The translations under genes were made by a program, and so were the position numbers. A stretch of 12,894 nucleotides of DNA from Aureispira sp964404215. GTDB lineage: Bacteria; Bacteroidota; Bacteroidia; Chitinophagales; Saprospiraceae. Below, piece by piece: positions 1 through 7,296 of this stretch (the first letter of the stretch is position 1; each line of letters opens with the position of its first letter). The notes under the pieces were generated by a model that worked only from the letters and a program-made list of their open reading frames with translations, had not been told where the DNA came from and made no database searches. The stretch is from NCBI GenBank assembly GCA_964404215.1, contig CAYOJF010000124.1, positions 1-12,894 on the forward strand, given 5' to 3'.

Positions 1-1269
1 GGGTACTATAGTGCACAGATAGGCTATAATCCATTCTCGAATACCAGTGATACCGTTAAGATGTCCTCTTCGAATACGCTGCCAGAAGGAATAGATGAAG
101 ACGCTGAATTATTAGTGGAATTGGGCAATGGGCATCAAATCGAGGAGCTAGATGCTATCATCAAGCAATATGACTTGAAGTTAGAACGAGCATTTGCACC
201 TCAAGATGGTGCTGTAACAGATTTGGACGATTATTATACGGTCAATATTCCCACTGCTAGGACGGCAGCCTATACGGACATTGTGGCTGCGTTACAAAAT
301 AGTGGATTGGTGGATAATGTAGAAGCAAATGAAATATTGTCTTTGGATCCTATGGAAACGAAACCAAATTCTACTCCACCACAGGAGGGAGAGTACTCGG
401 TGGATGATCCTGAATTGTCAAAAGTATGGGGGTTTAGAGCAATGGAAATTCAACAACTATATGATTATTTGGCTAGTAATAAAATTAAGCCTAAAAAGAA
501 AGCAAAAATTGCGATTATAGATACTGGGGTAGATAAAGATCATGAAGATTTGAAGGCTAATTTTGTTTCGACAAGAGCCATCCACAACCAAGATCCACAA
601 GGACATGGAACACACTGTGCTGGAATTGCAGCAGCGGTTTCTAATAATGGAGTGGGAGTGGCATCATTTGCCCCTAACGGAAGTTATGTAGAAGTAACTA
701 GTATTAAAGTTTTTGGGAAGTATGGTAGCACTAGTCAGAAAAAAATCATAGATGGTATGATAGAGGCAGCGGATAATGGAGCAGCAGTACTATCAATGTC
801 ATTGGGAGGTCCTTCTAGTGATAAGATTCAGAGAGCTTACCAGCAGGCAGTGAAATATGCCAATAAGAAAGGAGCTATTGTAGTCGTAGCGGCAGGAAAT
901 GAAAATGTAAATGCTATTCGTCGGGCTCCGGCATCAGTAGATGGAGTGATTACAGTATCAGCAATAGATGAGTCCATTCAGAAGGCTGGTTTCTCTAATA
1001 CGGTAGGCGATTTGAAAATGGGAATAGCCGCTCCAGGAGCTCAAATTTATTCTACTATTCCGAATAACGCTTACGAATATTTTAATGGTACTTCTATGGC
1101 TACGCCTTATGTGGCAGGCTTAGTAGGGTTGTTGAAATCAATTAAACCTAAACTGACAACTAAAGAAGTTTATAAAATATTGAATCATACAGGTAAAGAG
1201 ACTAAACAGACCACAAAAACAGGTAAGTTAATTTACCCAGCAGGGGCTGTTAAAGAATTATTAAAATAG
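1..1269 (+). CDS. Subtilisin-like S8 family serine protease, 5'-truncated by window edge
   Basis: This encodes a subtilase that hydrolyses peptide bonds, probably exported. Residues are numbered from the ATG at 61. The catalytic triad is visible: Asp154 in AIIDTGVD, His182 in GHGTHCAGI and Ser345 in GTSMATP, with the oxyanion Asn280 in VVAAGN. Residues about 15-97 look like an I9-type inhibitory propeptide (beta-alpha-beta pattern), followed by a linker and the catalytic domain to about 362. The frame has no stop between base 1 and the ATG at 61; those 20 codons read GYYSAQIGYNPFSNTSDTVK. Together with the lack of a signal peptide after ATG 61, this means the real start lies left of the window. 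The protein ends about 57 residues after the catalytic serine, with no extra domain and no recognisable type IX secretion C-terminal domain. The active-site motifs are intact, so it is probably an active enzyme. Its substrate is unknown. The next gene is 55 nt downstream and has its own promoter. Confidence 0.93.
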   Translation, partial: GYYSAQIGYNPFSNTSDTVKMSSSNTLPEGIDEDAELLVELGNGHQIEELDAIIKQYDLKLERAFAPQDGAVTDLDDYYTVNIPTARTAAYTDIVAALQNSGLVDNVEANEILSLDPMETKPNSTPPQEGEYSVDDPELSKVWGFRAMEIQQLYDYLASNKIKPKKKAKIAIIDTGVDKDHEDLKANFVSTRAIHNQDPQGHGTHCAGIAAAVSNNGVGVASFAPNGSYVEVTSIKVFGKYGSTSQKKIIDGMIEAADNGAAVLSMSLGGPSSDKIQRAYQQAVKYANKKGAIVVVAAGNENVNAIRRAPASVDGVITVSAIDESIQKAGFSNTVGDLKMGIAAPGAQIYSTIPNNAYEYFNGTSMATPYVAGLVGLLKSIKPKLTTKEVYKILNHTGKETKQTTKTGKLIYPAGAVKELLK

Positions 1270-1288
1270 TTAATTGATTGGCAGCATT

Positions 1289-1320
1289 TTTGTTGCTATT
1301 CTGTTAATATAATATATTTG
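1289..1320 (+). promoter_or_regulatory. Bacteroidota-type promoter (-33 TTTG, -7 TATATTTG)
   Basis: TTTG at 1289-1292 and TATATTTG at 1313-1320 are 20 nt apart, matching the Bacteroidota housekeeping promoter pattern TTG-N17-23-TAnnTTTG. It lies in the 55-nt gap before the lipoprotein gene. The expected transcription start, about 5-7 nt after the final G, coincides with the ATG at 1325, so the message would be leaderless or nearly so. The match is seen in the sequence; promoter activity is inferred. Confidence 0.55.
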
Positions 1321-1324
1321 TAAT

Positions 1325-2269
1325 ATGAGAAACCTAACGATATTCCTACTTTTACTACTAATAGTAACTAGTTGTTCTGATTCTACCAAGAACCAGAGCA
1401 CTACAAACGTGTTAGGTACGACCCTACTAACAGAAAGCGAACTTATTACTTCTGTTGCTGCCGAAGAAGAAACAACCATCTCCGTCCCAATAGAGCAGCA
1501 TGTATTTAGTATATCAAGAGAAAAGGATGAGATAAAACAAGCCAAATTGTCTGACCAAAATGTCAGAGAGTTAGAATCTTGGTGGGATAGTTTGCCACAA
1601 CCACTTCAATCTGAAATTAAGGCAAATAAAGTAGATATAGAAGTAGTTTCTGAAATTACTACCTCTGATGAACAGACGATTAATCCTGATTTGAACGATT
1701 CTCAGATAGAAACGACAGGTGAAACATTGGAGCAAATCATTGGGACTAATACAGATATGAAGTATACCATCAGTACTAAATTGATTGATAGTGCTGAAAC
1801 TACTCGTTTGAAAGTAAATGAAGAGCATAAGACTAATATTCGTCTTGTGAAACAAGTGCCAGTGAAACTCAATACACTAGGTGCAGAGATTTATCTTAGA
1901 AATGAAGCAGTAGATAATGATAATATCCGAACATTACAGTACTGGTGGGAAAATTTACCTGCAGATATTAAAGAAAAAATCAAGGCTCGTGAATTAGAAC
2001 TCAATTTGACTTGCCATACAGTAGATGCAGGAGTAGAAAATAGTGTGGTAGTATCAGAAGAGCAAGCCAGTGAGAATGCGACGATAATGAATGACTTGAT
2101 GAATCGTTTGGTAGGCGTGTATAGGGTAGGCGAAAAAGAATTTTCGATGGCGAAGACTTCGGTAGAAATCAAAACCGAAAAGGCTACTGTGAAAACGGCC
2201 AACTTACCCGCTAATCAGTATATTACTATTAGCCTACGCAAAAATAAAGATTATTTTCCTGCTTTGTAG
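1325..2269 (+). CDS. Lipoprotein with two tandem WWxxLP modules
   Basis: The 314-residue product starts with a lipoprotein signal peptide: a hydrophobic stretch at 5-14 and a lipobox VTSC with Cys17 as the lipidated residue, then a low-complexity Ser/Thr/Glu-rich linker to about 58. The rest holds two copies of one module. Copy 1 (about 79-175) has LESWWDSLPQPLQSEIKA and copy 2 (about 200-305) has LQYWWENLPADIKEKIKA; the Trp pairs are Trp86-87 and Trp207-208, 121 residues apart. In each copy the motif is followed by a beta-strand-like segment (VDIEVV, LELNL), a helix ending in a Gly (LEQIIG, MNRLVG), and another strand. This strand-helix order and the VSEEQA segment in copy 2 recall OmpA-C-like domains of Bacteroidota, but the usual peptidoglycan-binding residues are not clear, so this is inference only. 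The start is fixed by the signal peptide. It ends before a strong terminator and appears monocistronic. Function is unknown. Confidence 0.85.
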   Translation: MRNLTIFLLLLLIVTSCSDSTKNQSTTNVLGTTLLTESELITSVAAEEETTISVPIEQHVFSISREKDEIKQAKLSDQNVRELESWWDSLPQPLQSEIKANKVDIEVVSEITTSDEQTINPDLNDSQIETTGETLEQIIGTNTDMKYTISTKLIDSAETTRLKVNEEHKTNIRLVKQVPVKLNTLGAEIYLRNEAVDNDNIRTLQYWWENLPADIKEKIKARELELNLTCHTVDAGVENSVVVSEEQASENATIMNDLMNRLVGVYRVGEKEFSMAKTSVEIKTEKATVKTANLPANQYITISLRKNKDYFPAL

Positions 2270-2324
2270 GATGCAATAATATTGTTAGTATATGCCTAAA
2301 TATGCTAATAAAAAAATTAACAAG

Positions 2325-2360
2325 ACGTCTTATTCTTTATCAAAGGAATAAGACGTTTTT
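2325..2360 (+). terminator. Strong intrinsic terminator after the WWxxLP lipoprotein gene
   Basis: Bases 2325-2338 pair with 2343-2356 in a 14-bp stem (one G-T wobble) closed by a 4-nt ATCA loop, followed directly by a T-run (2356-2360). It lies 55 nt after the stop of the upstream + strand gene. On the opposite strand the hairpin is followed, after 8 nt, by seven T (A-run at 2310-2316), so it could also act as a back-up terminator for the minus-strand receptor gene. Confidence 0.88.
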
Positions 2361-2445
2361 GATTAGAGAAAGGTTTAAGTAATATAACAAATGTTCTCGC
2401 ATTAAAACAAGTCTATTTTTGTCCATATTTTTATCTAAAATCCTC

Positions 2446-2463
2446 GTCTTAGACCGCTAAGAC
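2446..2463 (-). terminator. Hairpin downstream of the TonB receptor gene, possible weak terminator
   Basis: GTCTTAG at 2446-2452 pairs perfectly with CTAAGAC at 2457-2463 around an ACCG loop. It lies 75-92 nt beyond the stop of the minus-strand receptor gene. Read on the minus strand it is followed by GAGGATTTTAG, so the T-run is short and displaced. It may terminate the receptor transcript or stabilise its 3' end. Apart from this and the stronger hairpin at 2325-2360, I see nothing in the 268-nt convergent gap. Confidence 0.4.
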
Positions 2464-2537
2464 TCTGGTTTTATCTTCAATCTGTTCAAAAAGTAGTTCT
2501 TATTTTATTCTACGATTACTTTTGTGCTATTACTTAA

Positions 2538-4436
2538 TTACTGAATATCTACCTGAATACCGACTTCAAATTGCTGCCAAGGCATAGGTCTATTAGATAT
2601 GATTTGGAAATCAGCTCCATACAGGTTATTGATTTGAATATATCCCCTCCAGGTACTTTTGTCAATAGGCAGAGATTGGCTTAGTCGAAGATGAGCAAAT
2701 TGATAAAAAGGAAGGATTTCTGTATTAAGATTGTCTATATATCGACTAGAAGTAAAGCTATGCTGATAGAGGATCTGTGTATTTTTGTACTGAAAAGCCA
2801 GAGCAATATTTGCATTGTGAACAGGGGTGTAAATGAGTTGTTTACCAATCAGAGAGGAGGTAGTACTTTCTGTACGAGTACTTTGTGTATAAGCATAGTT
2901 GGTATTAATAGAAATCTTCCCAGAGGAGAAACGGTAGCTTGCTTTCAGTTGTAGTTCTAGACCTCTCGCCCAAACTTGTTCTATATTATCTGGTCGCCAG
3001 AGTCCTTGCGGATTGGGAGACCACAAGATCCAATTGTCCACTAGGTTGCAAAAGCCTGTTAGCCCTCCTTTGAAGGTGATATTTTTGTGGTAAATAGGGA
3101 AATGGATTCCAAGTTCACTATTCCAGCTATATTCGGGTTCTAAATCAGGGTTTCCGAGTACGTCCCAGTACAAATCATTGAATGTCGGTAAACGGTAGTT
3201 GTGCGAAAGGTGAGCCAGTAAATACCATTTTTTATAGAATTGCCATTCTGTACCGAGCGAAACAGCAGGGCGAGTCCATTGTGTATTAACGACCTCCTCC
3301 CTAAGATGAAATACAGTTTGGAGGGGCATATCGGTTGGTGAAAACTTATAGGAAAGGAAAAGGGCAGTTCGGTGCTGTACTGGAGTAATGGCTAATCCTG
3401 TTGATAGAGCCGTAAAGTAACTATAATTTGCTCCAAAATTGAATCGATGGGAAAGGAGTGGATACCAAGTACTTTCGAGTTCTGTCCTACTACTAAGGAT
3501 TTGACTACGAGAGTCTATTCCTAGGTTTTGGAATAATAGAGATTCTGCAAATAAGGCTGTACGGGCTTTCCAAGAGATTTGTTTTCCAACCCATTTCCAG
3601 TCGGCAGTTGCCCTCCAAGCCATATCTGTTTGAGTATCTTCACTAGTTGTTTGTAGTAGGGTAGGAGGAATTTGTCGAAAACTATATTGGTACCAAATTT
3701 TAGTGCCAAAAGTATGTTGTTGTAGTTTGAAATCGTGTGTCATCATTCCTCCTGTTTGCTGGAGTCGAGCGTTGGTTTGCTTACGAATGGGTTTAGGTGT
3801 CCCAAAAGCATTTTTATCTTCAAAAAAGAAGTCATTTTGACCTTGTTTGTGGAAAAAACGAAAAGAAGTACTATACCACTTGTTGCTAAACGCCAGTTTC
3901 ATTTGTTGCCCTAGTTGTTGAAAAGATCCAATAGAGGCATTTCCCAAAAAGGACCAGCCAGTATTAAATTTTTGATTGGTCTGAAGGTGGACACTACCAC
4001 CAATGCTACTATTGCCAAATAAAGCACTCTCGGCTCCATATTGTATGTCAATCTGATCTATGAAAATAGTAGGCAGAAGAGAGATGTCTGCTTGCCCTAG
4101 CATGGGGCTCTGTAAATTGAAACCTTCCCAAAGTACATTGGTATGAGCGGCACCACCACCACGCCCCGAAAGTGTACTAATACCTGTTACGCCATAGTCT
4201 TTGACAAAGAAGCTACTTTCTAATTGGAGAACGGTCGTTAAGTTAGTGGAGGCATATCGTTGGAGTGCTTCTTCTCCTAACGAAACACCATTATGTCCGA
4301 CACCAAAGGTAGCTAGTCGGTATGTATACTCTACATAGAGGGTGTCAATAGTAGTTTGGAGTGGAGTACTATCAGGCAGTTGGGCTGATAGTAAACTACT
4401 GGACAAAAGGAAGTACCAGAGGAGTTTTTTAGTCAT
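2538..4436 (-). CDS. TonB-dependent outer-membrane receptor, BtuB-like
   Basis: The 632-residue product is a TonB-dependent receptor, importing a scarce ligand across the outer membrane with energy from TonB-ExbBD. It has a signal peptide at 1-18 (LLSSSLLSA, then QL). The plug domain runs from about 50 to 153, including the segments LSGRGGGAAHTNVLWEG, IDQIDIQYGAESALFG and SIGGSVHLQT. The rest, about 160-632, is a beta-barrel of alternating aromatic strands with the loop motif NYRLPTFNDLYW and then GNPDLEPEYSW, which are typical of BtuB/siderophore-type receptors in Bacteroidota. It lacks the N-terminal carboxypeptidase-like extension and is too short for a SusC protein. The last residue is Gln (VGIQVDIQ) instead of the usual terminal aromatic residue. 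There is no adjacent ABC transporter, SusD-like partner or obvious cobalamin riboswitch, so the substrate cannot be named. It is transcribed divergently from the five-gene operon. Confidence 0.9.
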   Translation of the reverse strand: MTKKLLWYFLLSSSLLSAQLPDSTPLQTTIDTLYVEYTYRLATFGVGHNGVSLGEEALQRYASTNLTTVLQLESSFFVKDYGVTGISTLSGRGGGAAHTNVLWEGFNLQSPMLGQADISLLPTIFIDQIDIQYGAESALFGNSSIGGSVHLQTNQKFNTGWSFLGNASIGSFQQLGQQMKLAFSNKWYSTSFRFFHKQGQNDFFFEDKNAFGTPKPIRKQTNARLQQTGGMMTHDFKLQQHTFGTKIWYQYSFRQIPPTLLQTTSEDTQTDMAWRATADWKWVGKQISWKARTALFAESLLFQNLGIDSRSQILSSRTELESTWYPLLSHRFNFGANYSYFTALSTGLAITPVQHRTALFLSYKFSPTDMPLQTVFHLREEVVNTQWTRPAVSLGTEWQFYKKWYLLAHLSHNYRLPTFNDLYWDVLGNPDLEPEYSWNSELGIHFPIYHKNITFKGGLTGFCNLVDNWILWSPNPQGLWRPDNIEQVWARGLELQLKASYRFSSGKISINTNYAYTQSTRTESTTSSLIGKQLIYTPVHNANIALAFQYKNTQILYQHSFTSSRYIDNLNTEILPFYQFAHLRLSQSLPIDKSTWRGYIQINNLYGADFQIISNRPMPWQQFEVGIQVDIQ

Positions 4437-4759
4437 ATAATTTACAAAAGCTAAGTGTTTCTGTTGTAGTGTATTATGAATGGACTTGGCTAATATCGGC
4501 TAGTATGCGATCTCACTAGATATCTGCTAAGGAGCTATATTTGGGATAGATTTGTTGGTGTCAAGCACTCGATTTTGTGATGTTATCTACCCATTTTGAC
4601 CCTTATTTATCAATCAAAAAATCTATCTCGCTTCTTTCGTTCAACCCTATTCATAATGACTTCTATTGCTGCAAAATAAAGACATTAGATTTCTCAATAC
4701 GAACCTTTCGTTGTATTTTCTCAAAAAATGACTCAAAACTTTCATATCCCAAATCTATC
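4437..4759. other. Divergent intergenic region between the receptor gene and the five-gene operon
   Basis: These 323 nt separate two divergent genes and should hold both promoters. A frame is open from an ATG at 4577 into the downstream gene, but its 61 codons encode a Ser/Phe/Lys-rich segment with no counterpart in the two paralogues, so I treat it as leader. Visible elements are two perfect -7 boxes (4536-4543 and 4547-4554), an 8-bp palindrome AGATATCT at 4518-4525 just upstream of them, and a short imperfect direct repeat GGCTAATATC/GGCTAGTATG at 4488-4507. For the receptor gene only a near-miss -7 box with one extra base (CAAAAGCTA on the + strand, 4445-4453) is seen. I see no RNA gene or riboswitch. 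Confidence 0.6.
4536..4554 (+). promoter_or_regulatory. Two overlapping-range -7 elements, probable operon promoter
   Basis: TATATTTG (4536-4543) and TAGATTTG (4547-4554) both match the Bacteroidota -7 consensus TAnnTTTG exactly and are 3 nt apart. Neither has a TTG at the expected -33 distance, which weakens the call. If used, transcription would begin around 4548-4561 and leave a leader of about 200 nt before the proposed start codon at 4760. A weaker candidate, TAGATTTC with TTG 17 nt upstream, lies at 4686-4693. Confidence 0.35.
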
Positions 4760-6040
4760 ATGCGAATATTAACTTATGTAGGGGCTATTATATTGGTGTT
4801 ACTTATATTCAATATTGTATTTTTACCTGCTCGTAGAGATCGAGCGGAGAATTTGGCTTATCAAGCTGTCTCTGAACATCAAATTTTTTTTAAGTCTAAA
4901 GAATTGGTGCAGGAAGAACGGCTATATTTGTTGAATAAGTTAGATGTTTCTCATGCTTTTATATCCGAAGAGCAGTCTGTATGGGAGTGTTATGATAGAG
5001 CGACAAATGAATTACGCTGGAAAAAAACTACAACAGGGAAAATATTAGTTTTTGAGCAACAGGAGACTATCTTGGAGGTGACGAAAGGTTCTAGTGGTAT
5101 ATTCTTCGAAAAAATTCAGCGAATTGATCTCCAAACGGGAGAAATAATGTGGATACAACCACTAAAACTACCAGGCAAAGTAGTACCTACAGTTGATTTG
5201 AGTCGAACAACTACTTTAGTAATAGAAAAAGAGTTTGAGCGTCCAAATAGAAAACAGATAGATACGTTTTCGCACGAAATTTGGAGTCTATATGATACTA
5301 AAACAGGATCAGAGTCTTTTGTACAGGCATTAGATTCCAATAATGTATCAAGGAAAATGCCTCTAAGGGTAATTTCGTCGGCTCAAATACCTAGGGTTTC
5401 AATCAATATAGCATATTTTTCACAGGTTAACTTATTTCATAATCCCAATGATACGATCCCTTTCTTTCGGGTTAAGAATGGAACTATTCTAGATGCGGAG
5501 TATTTCTGGGTGTTTAGACAGAATGGAATTTCTGATAAAACTAGGGTGGTGACTATACCTAAGTCATCTAATATTAGAAAGGTGCCGAATGATAGACAAG
5601 GTGAATTTATAGCCATTCATACCCAATCAGGAATATTGAAAATAGTAGAGGATCAGTTGTATGTATCTGAATTTATTTCGTTCAAAAATCAATCATCTTA
5701 TAGACGGCATCGACTACACCCCATTCGTGCGATACGTAGTGGTAATTATAAATCTTATCAAGGCCTACCTATTTATTCTTACAACTATGGGAGTGTTGAT
5801 CTAGAGGGAGAGAGGAAATGGATGTTTAGCCAGGAGAATGAATTGGTACAGATCAAAGAAATGAAAAAAGAGGCTAAATTAAAGGAACTTAAAATACCCA
5901 ATAGCAGGAAGACAATATTAAAAATAATAGAAGAAGACGGCTTTTTTTATTTCTACATTAGAGAAAAATACCCCACAGAGTATGACCCAACTATTATCAC
6001 CCAAAAATATAAGCTACCGATTGATTTTGAGTCTGAATAA
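4760..6040 (+). CDS. Membrane-anchored PQQ-like-repeat protein, paralogue 1 of 3
   Basis: I place the start at ATG 4760 (426 residues). From there the protein begins MRILTYVGAIILVLLIFNIV, lining up with the anchors of the next two genes; the longer frame from 4577 would add 61 unmatched residues. One membrane segment (about 5-22) is followed by a proline (FNIVFLP) and the family QAV motif (AYQAV, 34-38). Two blade-like segments follow: VWECYDRATNELRWKK (74-89) and IDLQTGEIMWIQ (122-133), resembling PQQ-like beta-propeller repeats. The C-terminus is YKLPIDFESE, shared with the paralogues. The central part is much more divergent. ARRDR directly after the membrane segment is unusually positive for a periplasmic flank, so the orientation is less certain than for the other two copies. 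It heads a five-gene operon, 5 nt from the next gene. Function is unknown; a tethered beta-propeller-like scaffold or sensor is inferred. Confidence 0.82.
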   Translation: MRILTYVGAIILVLLIFNIVFLPARRDRAENLAYQAVSEHQIFFKSKELVQEERLYLLNKLDVSHAFISEEQSVWECYDRATNELRWKKTTTGKILVFEQQETILEVTKGSSGIFFEKIQRIDLQTGEIMWIQPLKLPGKVVPTVDLSRTTTLVIEKEFERPNRKQIDTFSHEIWSLYDTKTGSESFVQALDSNNVSRKMPLRVISSAQIPRVSINIAYFSQVNLFHNPNDTIPFFRVKNGTILDAEYFWVFRQNGISDKTRVVTIPKSSNIRKVPNDRQGEFIAIHTQSGILKIVEDQLYVSEFISFKNQSSYRRHRLHPIRAIRSGNYKSYQGLPIYSYNYGSVDLEGERKWMFSQENELVQIKEMKKEAKLKELKIPNSRKTILKIIEEDGFFYFYIREKYPTEYDPTIITQKYKLPIDFESE

Positions 6041-6045
6041 GAACT

Positions 6046-7290
6046 ATGATTATGAAAAGTAAACTGACTTGGATAAGTGTTATTGTGTTGGTAGTGTGGT
6101 TCAACTTTGCAATTGTACCAATGGGACAAGATTATGCTTCAAAGATAGAAAAGCAAGCAGTGAGGGTAGATACATTAATGGGAGTGCAATACAAGGAAGG
6201 GCAAGGTTTTAAATTAGGGTTTCATCTTATGGATGAAGAGGTAGATGTGGTAAAGGTAACCGACAGTATGTGGCAAGCATATAATCGTTACACAGGAAAG
6301 ATGTTGTGGGAACGAAAGACAGTGAGAAAACAAACCTTCGTCTTGTCTACTAAGTATTTGTTAGAAATAGAAGAAGATAGTAGGGGGGGAAGTAGTAAAA
6401 TTTCTGGAATAGACTTAAAAACGGGTCACGTAATTTGGGTAAAAGAGTTGTTGTTAGGGTGGCAAAATATAGATGTAAGTACGGGAAATAGTAGTATTCT
6501 TTTAGAGTATAATGATTACGATAGAGTCGCTAAAGAATGGATATCAGATAGTACTGCTTATCAAATTATAGAGGGAGCAGATGGAGAGGTAATTTTTTTT
6601 GCTGAAACCAAATTGAATCATAAACCACTATCAAAATTTGGAAGAACAGTTGATTTTGATGCAATCAGACGATTAAAGATTTCTTGGGAGAATATGGATT
6701 ATTATGCTTCTAAAAATATCTTTTTTTCAAAAAGTCGAAGAGCTTTTTATCAGGGAGCTTGGTATAAAGAAAGGGTGAAAATAAAAGAAATAAAAGATTA
6801 CTGGGTATTACACTACTATGGAACACCTTATATAGAGACAGCAGAACTGCTACTTTTGCCAAAATCAAAGAATAAGGTAATACCTCGTTTTTTGGATTAT
6901 GATGCCAGACAAAAAGTCAAGATTTGGGATAATAAAATGTTGAAAGTAGTGGATAGGAGTTATAATTATTATGCTTTGGATGATGGTGTTATTGCACTAG
7001 AAAATCAGGAATGGAGAAAAAGTACTCTGCTGAACAACGAGAGTTGGTTGACGACTAAGGCTAGTAAAGCAGAATGGATGATTGAGCAATCGGAAACACA
7101 CTTATATCTAAATAACATCTTAAATTTGGAACAGAAAAGCATTCAGATGAATCAAGTAGGTACTCAACGCTATTTGAGAAAAAATGGGGACTGGCTCTAT
7201 ATTTACGAAGTAGCTGAAGATAAAAAAGAAGACAATAGGGCGTTTATTATTTATAGATATAAACTACCGATTAACTACGAGTCGCAATAA
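6046..7290 (+). CDS. Membrane-anchored PQQ-like-repeat protein, paralogue 2 of 3
   Basis: The product has 414 residues from ATG 6046; an in-frame ATG at 6052 is an equally good start and would give 412. The signal anchor (about 8-25) ends in the family motif FNFAIVP and is followed by EKQAV (35-39). Blade-like segments are MWQAYNRYTGKMLWER (75-90) and GIDLKTGHVIWVKE (121-134), with Tyr/Asp-x-x-Thr-Gly and Trp signatures like PQQ-type repeats. Two conserved stretches are shared with paralogue 3: DYYASKNIFFSKSRRAFY in the middle, and AEWMIEQ leading to KNGDWLYIYE near the end. The tail is YKLPINYESQ. No signal-peptidase site is evident, and the positive N-terminus predicts a periplasmic C-terminal domain. 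No catalytic motif or metal site is apparent. It starts 5 nt after the previous stop, so translation is probably coupled. Confidence 0.84.
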   Translation: MIMKSKLTWISVIVLVVWFNFAIVPMGQDYASKIEKQAVRVDTLMGVQYKEGQGFKLGFHLMDEEVDVVKVTDSMWQAYNRYTGKMLWERKTVRKQTFVLSTKYLLEIEEDSRGGSSKISGIDLKTGHVIWVKELLLGWQNIDVSTGNSSILLEYNDYDRVAKEWISDSTAYQIIEGADGEVIFFAETKLNHKPLSKFGRTVDFDAIRRLKISWENMDYYASKNIFFSKSRRAFYQGAWYKERVKIKEIKDYWVLHYYGTPYIETAELLLLPKSKNKVIPRFLDYDARQKVKIWDNKMLKVVDRSYNYYALDDGVIALENQEWRKSTLLNNESWLTTKASKAEWMIEQSETHLYLNNILNLEQKSIQMNQVGTQRYLRKNGDWLYIYEVAEDKKEDNRAFIIYRYKLPINYESQ

Positions 7291-7296
7291 AAAATT

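Noticed and set aside
1281..1297. Hairpin AGCA...TGCT after the protease gene as a terminator
   Set aside because: The stem is only 4 bp and is not followed by a T-run.
1270..1545. Minus-strand open frame of 91 codons across the start of the lipoprotein gene
   Set aside because: It is antisense to a well-supported lipoprotein signal peptide and has no promoter or recognisable domain.
4445..4453. -7 element for the receptor gene (TAGCTTTTG on the minus strand)
   Set aside because: It has one base too many between TA and TTTG, and no TTG at the -33 distance, so I did not call it as a promoter.
4437..4576. Cobalamin riboswitch upstream of the BtuB-like receptor
   Set aside because: I found no B12-box-like sequence in either orientation, and the space before the divergent operon is short for that riboswitch.
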